Source: Rhodospirillales bacterium
GTDB taxonomy: Bacteria > Pseudomonadota > Alphaproteobacteria > Rhodospirillales > Defluviicoccaceae
Reading direction: 5' to 3'
Assembly (NCBI GenBank): GCA_007695045.1
Contig: REEP01000055.1
Span: 1-62,546, forward strand
Length of the DNA: 62,546 bases
Under the pieces are notes generated by a model. The model searched no databases and was not told where the DNA came from. It saw only the letters and a program-made list of their open reading frames with translations. Position 1 is the stretch's first letter. Every line of letters starts with the position of its first letter. Position numbers and translations under genes: made by a program. This document shows positions 26,822-34,802 of the stretch, piece after piece.

Positions 26822-29500
26822 ATGCATGATACGGCGCGTGCGCCACACTGGCTTGTCCCATGGAGCTTTGTTGCCAGTCGTCTTCGTGGCCGGGCGGACA
26901 GCGAGCATGAACAAGCCCTGATCCGCTTTGTTATTACCGGGCTGCTTTTTACCTACCTGATGTTTCTTCGGGCGATGGGCGAGGAGCCCCGCATCGCGAT
27001 CTCGCACGAAGAATGGATCGTTGCCGGGTATCTGGTCCTTTCCAGTATCTATATCGCGCTGATCGTCTTGAGGCCCAAGCCGTCCCCCTCACGGCGACTG
27101 ACCGCGATGGTCACCGACTTCTCGGGTCTGTCCATTCTGTTGTACCTTGGCGGTGCTGCCGCCGCACCATTCTATCCGATCTATCTGTGGGTGGCCTTCG
27201 GCAACGGCTTTCGCTATGGCCTGCCGTATCTGGCCGCTTCGGTGGTGCTGTCGGTGGTGGGGTTCCTCACCGTCATCGTGACCACGCCGTTCTGGCAGGA
27301 AAACCTGGCCCTTGGCCTCGGTCTGCTGGCGGCGCTGGTCATCCTGCCGGCCTACACCTCGACCCTGATCCGAAAACTGACCGAGGCGAAAGCACAGGCG
27401 GAAGCCGCCAACCATGCCAAGAGCCGCTTCCTCGCCAGCATGACGCACGAGTTGAGGACCCCGCTCAATGCGGTCATCGGTATCAGCGACGTGTTGACCG
27501 AAACGCCGCTCAATCCTGATCAGCGGGAGATGGTGCACACCGTCAAGACCTCGGGCAGCGCCCTGCTCGGTCTCATCGACGATATCCTGGATTTGTCCAG
27601 GATCGAGGCCAGTCGGGTCACGGTGGTGGCCGAGGATTTCGACCTGCATAGCGAGTTGGCGGATCTGGCGGCGATCTTCGGGCACCAGGCCCGCAGCAAG
27701 AACCTGGGCTTCGGGGTTCAGGCGTCCGTTGCAGTCCCGTATCAACTGCATGGGGATCGTCGCCATCTCCGCCAAGTCTTGACCAACTTGGTCGCCAACG
27801 CGTTGAAGTTCACCACCGACGGGCACGTCGTGATCAGTGTGGGCACCCACGCCGACCCGCGGAAACCGAGCGACCCCGTCTGGGTTCGGTTTGCGGTGAG
27901 CGACACCGGCATCGGCATTTCCGAAGCCGATCAGGCACGCATCTTCGAGCGCTTCACGCAGGCCGACGATTCCATCAACCGGCGCTTCGGCGGTGCCGGG
28001 CTCGGCCTCGCCATCACCCGCCATCTGGTGACCCTCATGGGTGGTCGCGTCGGGGTTGACAGCGAGCTTGGGATGGGCAGCACCTTCTGGGTTGAGTTGC
28101 CGTTCGCGGTGCGATCCGCGGCACCACCGGCGGTGCCGGCAAACCTGCTGTTGGTGTCCCGCGACCGGCAGTTGGCCGAGGACCTGCGCTCCCGCCTGGA
28201 CGGCTTGCCCGTGGACGTCGCCATCGTCCCCGGCGTGGCTCAGGTGGAGGGCGCGCTGCAGCGCCTGGCGCGCTTGCTGCCCGGCGGTACCCAGATCGTC
28301 TTGCTGGACGAGCGTCTAGCTTGGTCTGCCGCAGGCAAAACCGCAGACCCGGACCTCCCGGACCTGCCGGTCACCGTGGCCGGATGTCGGGTGGCGGCCG
28401 TGCGCATCGCCGATGATACAACCCCGAAAGTGCCCCACCCGCAGGTGGTCGCGACCCTGGCCACGCCGTTCACGACGGAGCACCTGTTGACCGGGCTGCA
28501 TGCCGCGCGGACCATGGTTCGGGATTTCGCATCGGCCACGGGCGACCCCGAAGCCGACAGCTTGTCACGGAGCACCCGGTCGCTCGCCATCCTGGTTGCC
28601 GAGGACAATCCGATCAACCGTCGGGTGACCGAGCGTATCCTGCAGCATGCCGGTCATCGGCCGCACATGGTGGCCGACGGCGAGGAGGCGCTGGAAGCCC
28701 TGGAAGAGTCCACCTTCGATCTGCTGATCGTCGACATTAACATGCCGGGGATCAGCGGCCTTGACCTCATCAAGCTATGCCGCATCACCCGCCTCGGCGA
28801 GCCCCGGCTGCCCATCGTCGCCCTCAGTGCCGATGCGACACCGGAGATGCAGGCGGCCTGCATCGAGGCCGGTGCGGATCAGTACCTGACCAAACCGGTG
28901 GAAGCGCGAAAGCTGCTGGAGGTGGTGGCATCGCTGGCTCCACCGGAAGAAGCCGCGACATTGGCGCCGGTGACGCCCGAGGCGGACAAACCAGTCAGCC
29001 ACGATACCGTCGACCGCGGCGAGACCGGGCTGGCCGAAGCCGACGCCACGAACGGCCGCGCCGACACGGATGCGGACGATCCGGGCACGGTCACGCAAAT
29101 CTCCGCCCACCCCAAGTACCGTCCAGACGGTGTGGTGGCGATCGACTGGGATGTCATCCAGAAACTGAGAGACTTCTGCGCCGATGACGAGTTCATCGCC
29201 GAAACACTGGACGAATACGTCGTCGACACCCAGAACCTGATCCGGGAAGTGGAGGACGCCGTTGCCGATCTCGACGCCGGCCGTCTCCGCGACAAGCTGC
29301 ACGCCCTTCGCGGCACCTCCGGAAACGTCGGCGCTCAGGGCCTGCGCCGGGTGTGTGAGGAGTTCCGCGGCGTGACGCGGAGCGACCTGGAGCGTCACGG
29401 TCGCGAGTTCGTGGCCCGTCTCAACTTTGAATTCGGGCGGGTTCGGAACGAACTGGCGGACCACCGGGTCGCCGGCGAAAGGGTGAAAAGCAAGCCGTGA
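26822..29500 (+). CDS. rpfC: RpfC-like hybrid sensor histidine kinase with receiver and HPt domains
   Basis: A membrane sensor of 892 residues with the RpfC domain order. The N-terminal [10 protein letters not shown] segment is followed by about five membrane helices (about 36-180). HisKA has His209 in [18 protein letters not shown]. The HATPase has [23 protein letters not shown] and [13 protein letters not shown] degenerate receiver-like part lies at about 440-570. A full receiver follows with the phospho-aspartate in [18 protein letters not shown]-terminal HPt carries His in [20 protein letters not shown]. In Xanthomonas RpfC senses DSF. The rpfF homologue 3.8 kb downstream supports this assignment, but direct ligand sensing is an inference. 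It is longer than Xanthomonas RpfC because of the extra receiver-like part. Confidence 0.82.
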   Translation: MHDTARAPHWLVPWSFVASRLRGRADSEHEQALIRFVITGLLFTYLMFLRAMGEEPRIAISHEEWIVAGYLVLSSIYIALIVLRPKPSPSRRLTAMVTDFSGLSILLYLGGAAAAPFYPIYLWVAFGNGFRYGLPYLAASVVLSVVGFLTVIVTTPFWQENLALGLGLLAALVILPAYTSTLIRKLTEAKAQAEAANHAKSRFLASMTHELRTPLNAVIGISDVLTETPLNPDQREMVHTVKTSGSALLGLIDDILDLSRIEASRVTVVAEDFDLHSELADLAAIFGHQARSKNLGFGVQASVAVPYQLHGDRRHLRQVLTNLVANALKFTTDGHVVISVGTHADPRKPSDPVWVRFAVSDTGIGISEADQARIFERFTQADDSINRRFGGAGLGLAITRHLVTLMGGRVGVDSELGMGSTFWVELPFAVRSAAPPAVPANLLLVSRDRQLAEDLRSRLDGLPVDVAIVPGVAQVEGALQRLARLLPGGTQIVLLDERLAWSAAGKTADPDLPDLPVTVAGCRVAAVRIADDTTPKVPHPQVVATLATPFTTEHLLTGLHAARTMVRDFASATGDPEADSLSRSTRSLAILVAEDNPINRRVTERILQHAGHRPHMVADGEEALEALEESTFDLLIVDINMPGISGLDLIKLCRITRLGEPRLPIVALSADATPEMQAACIEAGADQYLTKPVEARKLLEVVASLAPPEEAATLAPVTPEADKPVSHDTVDRGETGLAEADATNGRADTDADDPGTVTQISAHPKYRPDGVVAIDWDVIQKLRDFCADDEFIAETLDEYVVDTQNLIREVEDAVADLDAGRLRDKLHALRGTSGNVGAQGLRRVCEEFRGVTRSDLERHGREFVARLNFEFGRVRNELADHRVAGERVKSKP

Positions 29501-29591
29501 ACGGCATCCGGTGCGGCGCCAGCGTTCCCCTGCCGCCGCTCCGGACGACCGCCAGCGGATGGCCAGGGCGGCAACGCGCGCTTACTTGACC

Positions 29592-30548
29592 TCAGAGGCG
29601 ATGAAGCCACTCGACGGCGATATCCGTCGCGCTCGGGTCGGTCAGAAGGTCCCAGTGACCGAGGTCCGGCAGGAGGTGCACGTCCGCGGTCGGGACGGCG
29701 CCGGCCATGACCTTCGGGTAGGCCTCGGCCCGGAAACATTCGTCCTCCGTACCCACGATCACCAGCATCGGCCGGCCGGCGCCGGCGCTGGCCAGTTCGC
29801 CAGCCGAATCACCCGGGCCAAAGGCCAGCAGCGTGTTGTATGACCACGACAGAGTCTCCCGGCCGTCGAGCGTGCAGGGTGGCTGGTTGAATTCGACCAC
29901 AGGCAAATCGTTGAAGCCCGTGATGCCTCGGGCGTTGAGGGCGATCAGCGCGTTCATACGCTTGCGATAGACGGCGACCCAGCCGCCGATGCGCGGTCGC
30001 GTGGTCGGTGCGGTATGGCCCAGGAACGGCGCCAGCAACAGCAGGGCCGACACCCGGTCGCACAGGGCATCACTGCAACAGCGGAGGGCGAGACCACCGC
30101 CGGCGGAATGGCCGCCGAGAACGATCGGTGCCGCCGGATGATCCCGGGCGACGGCCTCAAGGATCACCCCGATGTCCTCCACCATCTGATCGGGATACGC
30201 AACCGCATGCCCGCGCCGCCGCCCGGAGAGGCCGTGGCCGCGCATGTCCGGCACATATACGGTCCCGGCGCCTTGGTCGGCGATTCGGCTTGCCAGGGTG
30301 TGCAGATGGCCGCCGTGACCCGCAGCGCCGTGAACTAGGACAATGGCGCGTGCCGGACCGCCGGGATAGCGACGATAGGCCAGTTCGATGCCGTCCCGCG
30401 CCGTCACGAACCGCGGCGTGACGGAAAGGTCGCCGCTAAGCGCGCGCAGGCGGGCCAAGCTTTGCTCGGCGAAGGCGCGTTCTACCCCTTCCACCTCCCA
30501 AACGGCCACGTCGTTCAGGAGTTGGAGCAACTCCCCCTGGTCGTCCAT
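29592..30548 (-). CDS. Alpha/beta hydrolase, monoacylglycerol lipase/lysophospholipase type
   Basis: A 318-residue serine hydrolase. The oxyanion strand is AIVLVHGAAGHGGHLHTLA (about 70), with DMRGHGLSGRRRG following. The nucleophile elbow is GGHSAGGGLALRC (about 142, GHSAG), the acid is in VIVGTEDECF (about 272), and the catalytic His is in PDLGHWDLLTD (about 303). It lacks a signal peptide, so it is cytoplasmic. Its place between an RpfC-like kinase and a methyltransferase/FadL/RpfF run suggests a fatty-acyl ester substrate; this is inferred. The ATG at 30548 was chosen because the upstream extension has no family similarity. Confidence 0.82.
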   Translation of the reverse strand: MDDQGELLQLLNDVAVWEVEGVERAFAEQSLARLRALSGDLSVTPRFVTARDGIELAYRRYPGGPARAIVLVHGAAGHGGHLHTLASRIADQGAGTVYVPDMRGHGLSGRRRGHAVAYPDQMVEDIGVILEAVARDHPAAPIVLGGHSAGGGLALRCCSDALCDRVSALLLLAPFLGHTAPTTRPRIGGWVAVYRKRMNALIALNARGITGFNDLPVVEFNQPPCTLDGRETLSWSYNTLLAFGPGDSAGELASAGAGRPMLVIVGTEDECFRAEAYPKVMAGAVPTADVHLLPDLGHWDLLTDPSATDIAVEWLHRL

Positions 30549-30706
30549 GCGTCGTCCGCCACCCCAAGGTCGGCTGACAGGATCGTCAGCAGCCCTCTCC
30601 CCGACTGGGTAATACGTTCCTAACACATCCCCCAACCGTTCCCGGCCTTGGGTGGCTTTCTGCCGCCCGGCGGGAACGGTCAACAACTACAACCTGGAAC
30701 CCGGCT

Positions 30707-31534
30707 TCACAACGGCTTTTGCCCGGCAACGATGAAGAAGGACAGTCCGCCGAAGAACCGGTCGGCGGCTTTCAGCTGGTCCCATTCCGTACGCCACGCC
30801 GCGGCCTCGTCGTCGCTCATGCGCCCGCCGGCGACCAGGGACTCGACGATCCCATGGATGTTGAGGATGTTCTCCGCCGGCGTCGGGTCCGCCACCGCCA
30901 GCGTCTGGACACTCGCGCCGACGTCTTCCAGCCCCGCATCCTTGAACAGGTGGTATAGATTTCGCGCTGCCGGCGCGTTGTTGACGCTCTCCGCAACGCC
31001 ACGGGCGACCTTCCATCCGATATCCGGAAGCGCGGTGACGGCCCAGAAGCTTGCCATGTCCGGTTCGCTTACCACCACCCTGCCGCCCGGCTTGGTGACG
31101 CGCACGGCCTCGCGCAACGCCGCGGCAGGATCGCTCAGGTGGACGTACAGGCGGTCGGTCCGCACACCGTCGAACTGGGCATCGCCAACTGGCAATTCGT
31201 CCGCCGGGGCCTGGACGAAGCTCAGTTGTGAACCGGCACCGGCGTAGCGTTCACGCGCCTGCTCCACCATGGTGGCACTCAGGTCGAAGCCCGTCACGCT
31301 GCCCTCGGGCCCCACCACGTCGGCCAGCAGCCGGGCGTCGTCGCCGGTGCCACAGCCGATATCGGCCAGATGCCGACCGGGGCCGGCCCCCATCAAGGCA
31401 AAGGTCTCCTGCTTGTAGCGTTTGAAAAACGCGAGAGCCTGCATGCGATCGAGCCGACCGATCAGATCGTTTCCGTCGGCCGCATCGACTCCGGCGAAAT
31501 CCTTCAACAAACCCGTCTTGGATTCCAGGATCAT
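30707..31534 (-). CDS. Class I SAM-dependent methyltransferase
   Basis: A 275-residue methyltransferase. Motif I is LADIGCGTGDDARLLADVVG (about 55-75), then VTGFDLSATMVEQARERY. Motif II region reads GVRTDRLYVHLSDPAAALRE, and VTKPGGRVVVSEPD is the post-motif strand. It is of the UbiE/Methyltransf_11 type, and the substrate is not evident. A good AGAGGA site precedes the ATG. It is read with the downstream hydrolase and lies 36 bp after the fadL-like gene's end on the other side. In Ralstonia a SAM methyltransferase (PhcB) makes a fatty-acid methyl ester signal, an analogy only. Confidence 0.85.
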   Translation of the reverse strand: MILESKTGLLKDFAGVDAADGNDLIGRLDRMQALAFFKRYKQETFALMGAGPGRHLADIGCGTGDDARLLADVVGPEGSVTGFDLSATMVEQARERYAGAGSQLSFVQAPADELPVGDAQFDGVRTDRLYVHLSDPAAALREAVRVTKPGGRVVVSEPDMASFWAVTALPDIGWKVARGVAESVNNAPAARNLYHLFKDAGLEDVGASVQTLAVADPTPAENILNIHGIVESLVAGGRMSDDEAAAWRTEWDQLKAADRFFGGLSFFIVAGQKPL

Positions 31535-31570
31535 GGATCGTTTCCTCTTTGGCGTTAACCCGAGAAATGC

Positions 31571-32899
31571 TCAAAACGTGTAGCGCAGATTGAGGGCGAC
31601 GGTGTCGCCACGATTGGTCCCGTCGGCGCGGATGTTGATTGTCTCGTTGAGTAAAGGAGCGAACGGCCCCGGAGATTGCAGGTCGATCTTGACATCTCGA
31701 AAGAATGTCACGGCATAGGCCAGATCCACGGAGAAGTTCGCGGTCGGCCGGTAACTGATGCCGGCGCCCAGCCAGAAGCTGTCGGCATCGGGCACGCTGG
31801 TGTTGCGGAAACGGCTGCGGGTGGGCGTCTGGTCGTAGCGGAAGCCGGAGCGCACCGTCCAGGCATCGGTGATGTCGTATTCCGCGGCGATGGAGGCGGT
31901 CACCGAATTGCGATAGTTTTCCGGCCTGGTGGTGTCGCCGTTGCGGTCATCAAAGCGGAAGTCCAGTTCCTTGAAGCGGGACCAGGCGAACCACTGGAAC
32001 TCCCCCATGAGGCGCAGTTGCGGGGTGGGTTCATGCACGACCGCGGCCGAGATGATGTCCGGCAGGTCGATCGTCGTCTTGACCCCGACGCGTCTGTTGA
32101 GGCCATCGAGACCGGGAACCGTCACTCCTGAAATATCGGCCGTACCCCGAATGTTGTGGGAAATCGAGGAACGGTAATGCAGGCCGAAGCGGGTCTTGGG
32201 GGTGGCGGTGATCAGGACGCCGGCGTTGAAACCGACACTCCAGGTGTCACCCTTGATTTCGCTGCGGCCGTCCAGAGCCGGGTCGGGTGGGCCCATCGGA
32301 TTCCAGATCGCCTGCACCAGCTTGGCATCGGCGTACTGGACGTTCAGGCCGGCCCCGATGGAAACCACGTCGTCCAGCCGGTAGGCCACCGCCGGCGACA
32401 GGTTGATGGTGGTGAGCTCGGTCTCGATGGAATCGTAGCGGCCGAACCATTGGTCATTGTATTCGACGGAAATGCCGAAGGGCGCGCTGACACCGAAGCC
32501 CACCCAAAGCCGGTTGTCCAGTAGGCCGTGCGCGGCATAGAAGTTGGGCACGATCGCCGTGTCGATGGGACTGCCGCCATCGTTGCCGGTTGTCGCGAAA
32601 TCGAAGCCCCCCACGGAGGCCGTGGATCCGCGGTCCTCCAGGTCCAGGTGCAGGATCAGGACGCTGCCGCCGATACTGATCTGGGATGACGGCAGCCGCG
32701 TCATGCCGGCCGGGTTGGCAAACACGGTTTCCGCCCCGGTCGCGAGCGCGGCCCCGCCGGAGAAAGCCCGTCCCACTGCGTTGGTATCATGCTGGGGAAT
32801 GTAGAAGGCGCCGGCACCGGCCTCGCCCGACATCGCGATCGATACGGCCGTCCCCACCGCCGCTGCCACGCCACAGGTCTTTCCTGCCCTCAGTCTCAT
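31571..32899 (-). CDS. fadL: FadL/OmpP1/TodX family outer-membrane fatty-acid channel
   Basis: A 442-residue outer-membrane protein with a signal peptide (about 1-31, cleaved near GEAGAGAF). The N-terminal hatch has GAFYIPQHDTNAVGRAFSGG and ETVFANPAGMTRLP, the FadL NPAGM signature. Many beta strands follow, and the C-terminal LNLRYTF ends in Phe. The family imports long-chain fatty acids or hydrophobic compounds. The ATG at 32899 has GAGG upstream; an earlier GTG would add two residues. It lies between rpfF and the methyltransferase on the same strand, so it could move DSF-type fatty acids across the outer membrane (inferred). Confidence 0.9.
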   Translation of the reverse strand: MRLRAGKTCGVAAAVGTAVSIAMSGEAGAGAFYIPQHDTNAVGRAFSGGAALATGAETVFANPAGMTRLPSSQISIGGSVLILHLDLEDRGSTASVGGFDFATTGNDGGSPIDTAIVPNFYAAHGLLDNRLWVGFGVSAPFGISVEYNDQWFGRYDSIETELTTINLSPAVAYRLDDVVSIGAGLNVQYADAKLVQAIWNPMGPPDPALDGRSEIKGDTWSVGFNAGVLITATPKTRFGLHYRSSISHNIRGTADISGVTVPGLDGLNRRVGVKTTIDLPDIISAAVVHEPTPQLRLMGEFQWFAWSRFKELDFRFDDRNGDTTRPENYRNSVTASIAAEYDITDAWTVRSGFRYDQTPTRSRFRNTSVPDADSFWLGAGISYRPTANFSVDLAYAVTFFRDVKIDLQSPGPFAPLLNETINIRADGTNRGDTVALNLRYTF

Positions 32900-33345
32900 T
32901 CTCACCTCGCCCCTTCGCTGAATCTGGCACCGCCAAGTCCGCCCACCGGCACATGTGACCGCTTCTCCGGCGATTCTCGCATTGGAACCCGTTCGCGATG
33001 CACCGTGGCGCTTGACCTTGGAGAACCAATCCTTAACTCATTTGGGTTATGGTCTTTCATGTGCGGTTTGACAACCCTCCCCATAGCGGGGGGCATCAAT
33101 TTCCCGGGCGTGTGGTTCCTTGCGACGGTCTGTGGCCCTGCCGGCTCAGGGGGCGCACGTTCGGCGTTCGGGCACAGTCCAGCGACGGAGCGCGCGAACC
33201 CCGCCGGCACTGCGGCCCCGCGGCCAGCCGATCCAGGCGTCGAGAGCGTGCGAGCCGACGACCGACGTGCGTCATGTCGGTCGGACCAAGTCTATACAGG
33301 TGCCATTGTCTCGCCTTTCGCTGCCGGGGCCGATTGCGCCCTGAC
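32900..33345. other. Intergenic region between fadL-like and rpfF genes
   Basis: 446 bp with no supported gene. Both neighbours are on the minus strand, so it probably carries the rpfF terminator and the fadL promoter. CCCC-ATAGCG-GGGG around 33079-33092 is a weak hairpin. Confidence 0.5.
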
Positions 33346-34362
33346 CTAAGCGGCCTGGATGCGGGACCAGCGTCGGTCTTGCGCGATCGCCAAGTGCCGC
33401 ATCTTGCGGAGGTCGGCACGGTCCAGCGACAGCGCGCTCTCGACCCAGACGTCGGCGATTCGAAACAGCTCCTCCCGACTGACCGGCTTATTCAGTTCGC
33501 GAACTCTGTGGAGGGCCTGACGGGCTTTGCGCGAACGCCGGTACTGCTGAATCACGTCATGTACCGCTTCCACTCCGGCACCATCGTCGGCGACAACGTC
33601 GATCACGCCCATGTCAGCCAGTTCCCCGGCCTCAAAAACGCGGCCGCTCAGAATTATTCGTTCCGCGCGGGCCATGTCGAGCCGACGCGCCAGGAAGGTG
33701 TAGGCACCCATGCCGGGAAACAGGTTGAACAGCACCTCCGGCAGGGCAAACTTCGCGCTGCGTTCGGCAACGATGATGCTGTGAGCCAGGGCCGCCTCGA
33801 ACCCGCCCCCGAGCGCATCGCCCTGCACCAAGGCAATCGTGCAGACCGGCAACTCGAGATTGACGGCCAAGCGGTACTGTCCGCGCACGCAGGCATAGGC
33901 ATAGGCGCGCAGCGCCGCCTCGTCTCGGGCTTCGATCAATCGCTGGAATCGCGGCAGATCGCCACCCAGGTTGAAGATGCCTGGCACGCGCGAGCCCAGC
34001 ACCAGAAACTCGGGTTTGTTGGATTCCGGGTCGTTGGCGAGCCAGTTTTCCTCGACGAAGTCGAGCGTGGCCGTGATGTCCTCGATCAACGCCGGGGTGA
34101 AGCTCGGTCGCTCCGTCGGCGCCATAAACTGCCAAAGTGTCCGCAACTGCGGGTCGAATTCGATCGTTGCCTGAGTAATCGTTTTGGCAAATGCACGCCA
34201 GTCAGGGCGGTGTTCGCGCGGCTCGACACGATTCCAATCGCGGTGTTCCCCGCTGCCGCCGCGCTTGAGCCCCTGAACGGGCATGAGCATTGGATATCTG
34301 CTGCCATCGACATTATGACGCTTGAATGTCTCGAATGCAGTCGCAAGACCGATATTCTGCAT
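33346..34362 (-). CDS. rpfF: DSF synthase, RpfF-type crotonase
   Basis: A 338-residue crotonase-fold enzyme closely resembling Xanthomonas RpfF, which makes the cis-2-unsaturated fatty acid signal DSF from acyl-ACP by dehydration and thioester cleavage. Both catalytic glutamates are present with the correct 20-residue spacing: Glu189 in GDALGGGFEAALA and Glu209 in LPEVLFNLFPGMGAY (Glu141 and Glu161 in Xanthomonas). GIFNLGGDLPRF forms the oxyanion region and IWVESAL-like sequence (ADVWVESALSL) lies near the end. The N-terminus is about 50 residues longer than in Xanthomonas. The ATG follows AGGAG at seven bases. It is divergent from a GGDEF-EAL gene. Confidence 0.88.
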   Translation of the reverse strand: MQNIGLATAFETFKRHNVDGSRYPMLMPVQGLKRGGSGEHRDWNRVEPREHRPDWRAFAKTITQATIEFDPQLRTLWQFMAPTERPSFTPALIEDITATLDFVEENWLANDPESNKPEFLVLGSRVPGIFNLGGDLPRFQRLIEARDEAALRAYAYACVRGQYRLAVNLELPVCTIALVQGDALGGGFEAALAHSIIVAERSAKFALPEVLFNLFPGMGAYTFLARRLDMARAERIILSGRVFEAGELADMGVIDVVADDGAGVEAVHDVIQQYRRSRKARQALHRVRELNKPVSREELFRIADVWVESALSLDRADLRKMRHLAIAQDRRWSRIQAA

Positions 34363-34802
34363 CTCTTCTCTCCTGATGGCGCCGGATTACGGCGCGTGAG
34401 ATTGGCTCCCAGACAGCAAGAGCCTACACGCCCCAACTGGGGCTTTCTACCACTTTTAGTATACCCCCGTGTGGGGCTATGGCAGGCTCGCTGTCAGCGT
34501 GCTTCGCTGGTTTTTTATGCATCGCATGAGCATGGATGGTAACCTTGATTTTTTTGTTCAATTTTGGGTTTGCGATATGAGGGAACGGCAACCCAGGCAG
34601 ATCGCGCGCCGAATGAACGAATTCGCGCGATGCGATTGCAACCGGGATATCCCCGGTGGCATACTTCGGTAACGTACGGCTGTAATTATTGGCGCTTTAT
34701 TGGGCGCAAGTGCTTGAGGGCGACACCATTGGCCCTTCGGAGGTGACGGCAGTGCACCGTTCAGGGTATGGTCTGGATCAGGAGGCTTTGGGGTATCCGC
34801 CT
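34363..34802. other. Divergent regulatory region between rpfF and the GGDEF-EAL gene
   Basis: 440 bp, AT-richer than its surroundings (T-rich around 34510-34570), and no supported gene. It should contain both promoters. A perfect 8-bp inverted repeat (ATCGCGCG at 34601-34608, CGCGCGAT at 34624-34631) is a possible operator. Confidence 0.5.
34601..34631. repeat. Inverted repeat, possible operator
   Basis: ATCGCGCG and CGCGCGAT separated by 15 bp in the rpfF/GGDEF-EAL divergent region. Symmetry alone supports it; no regulator is identified. Confidence 0.3.
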
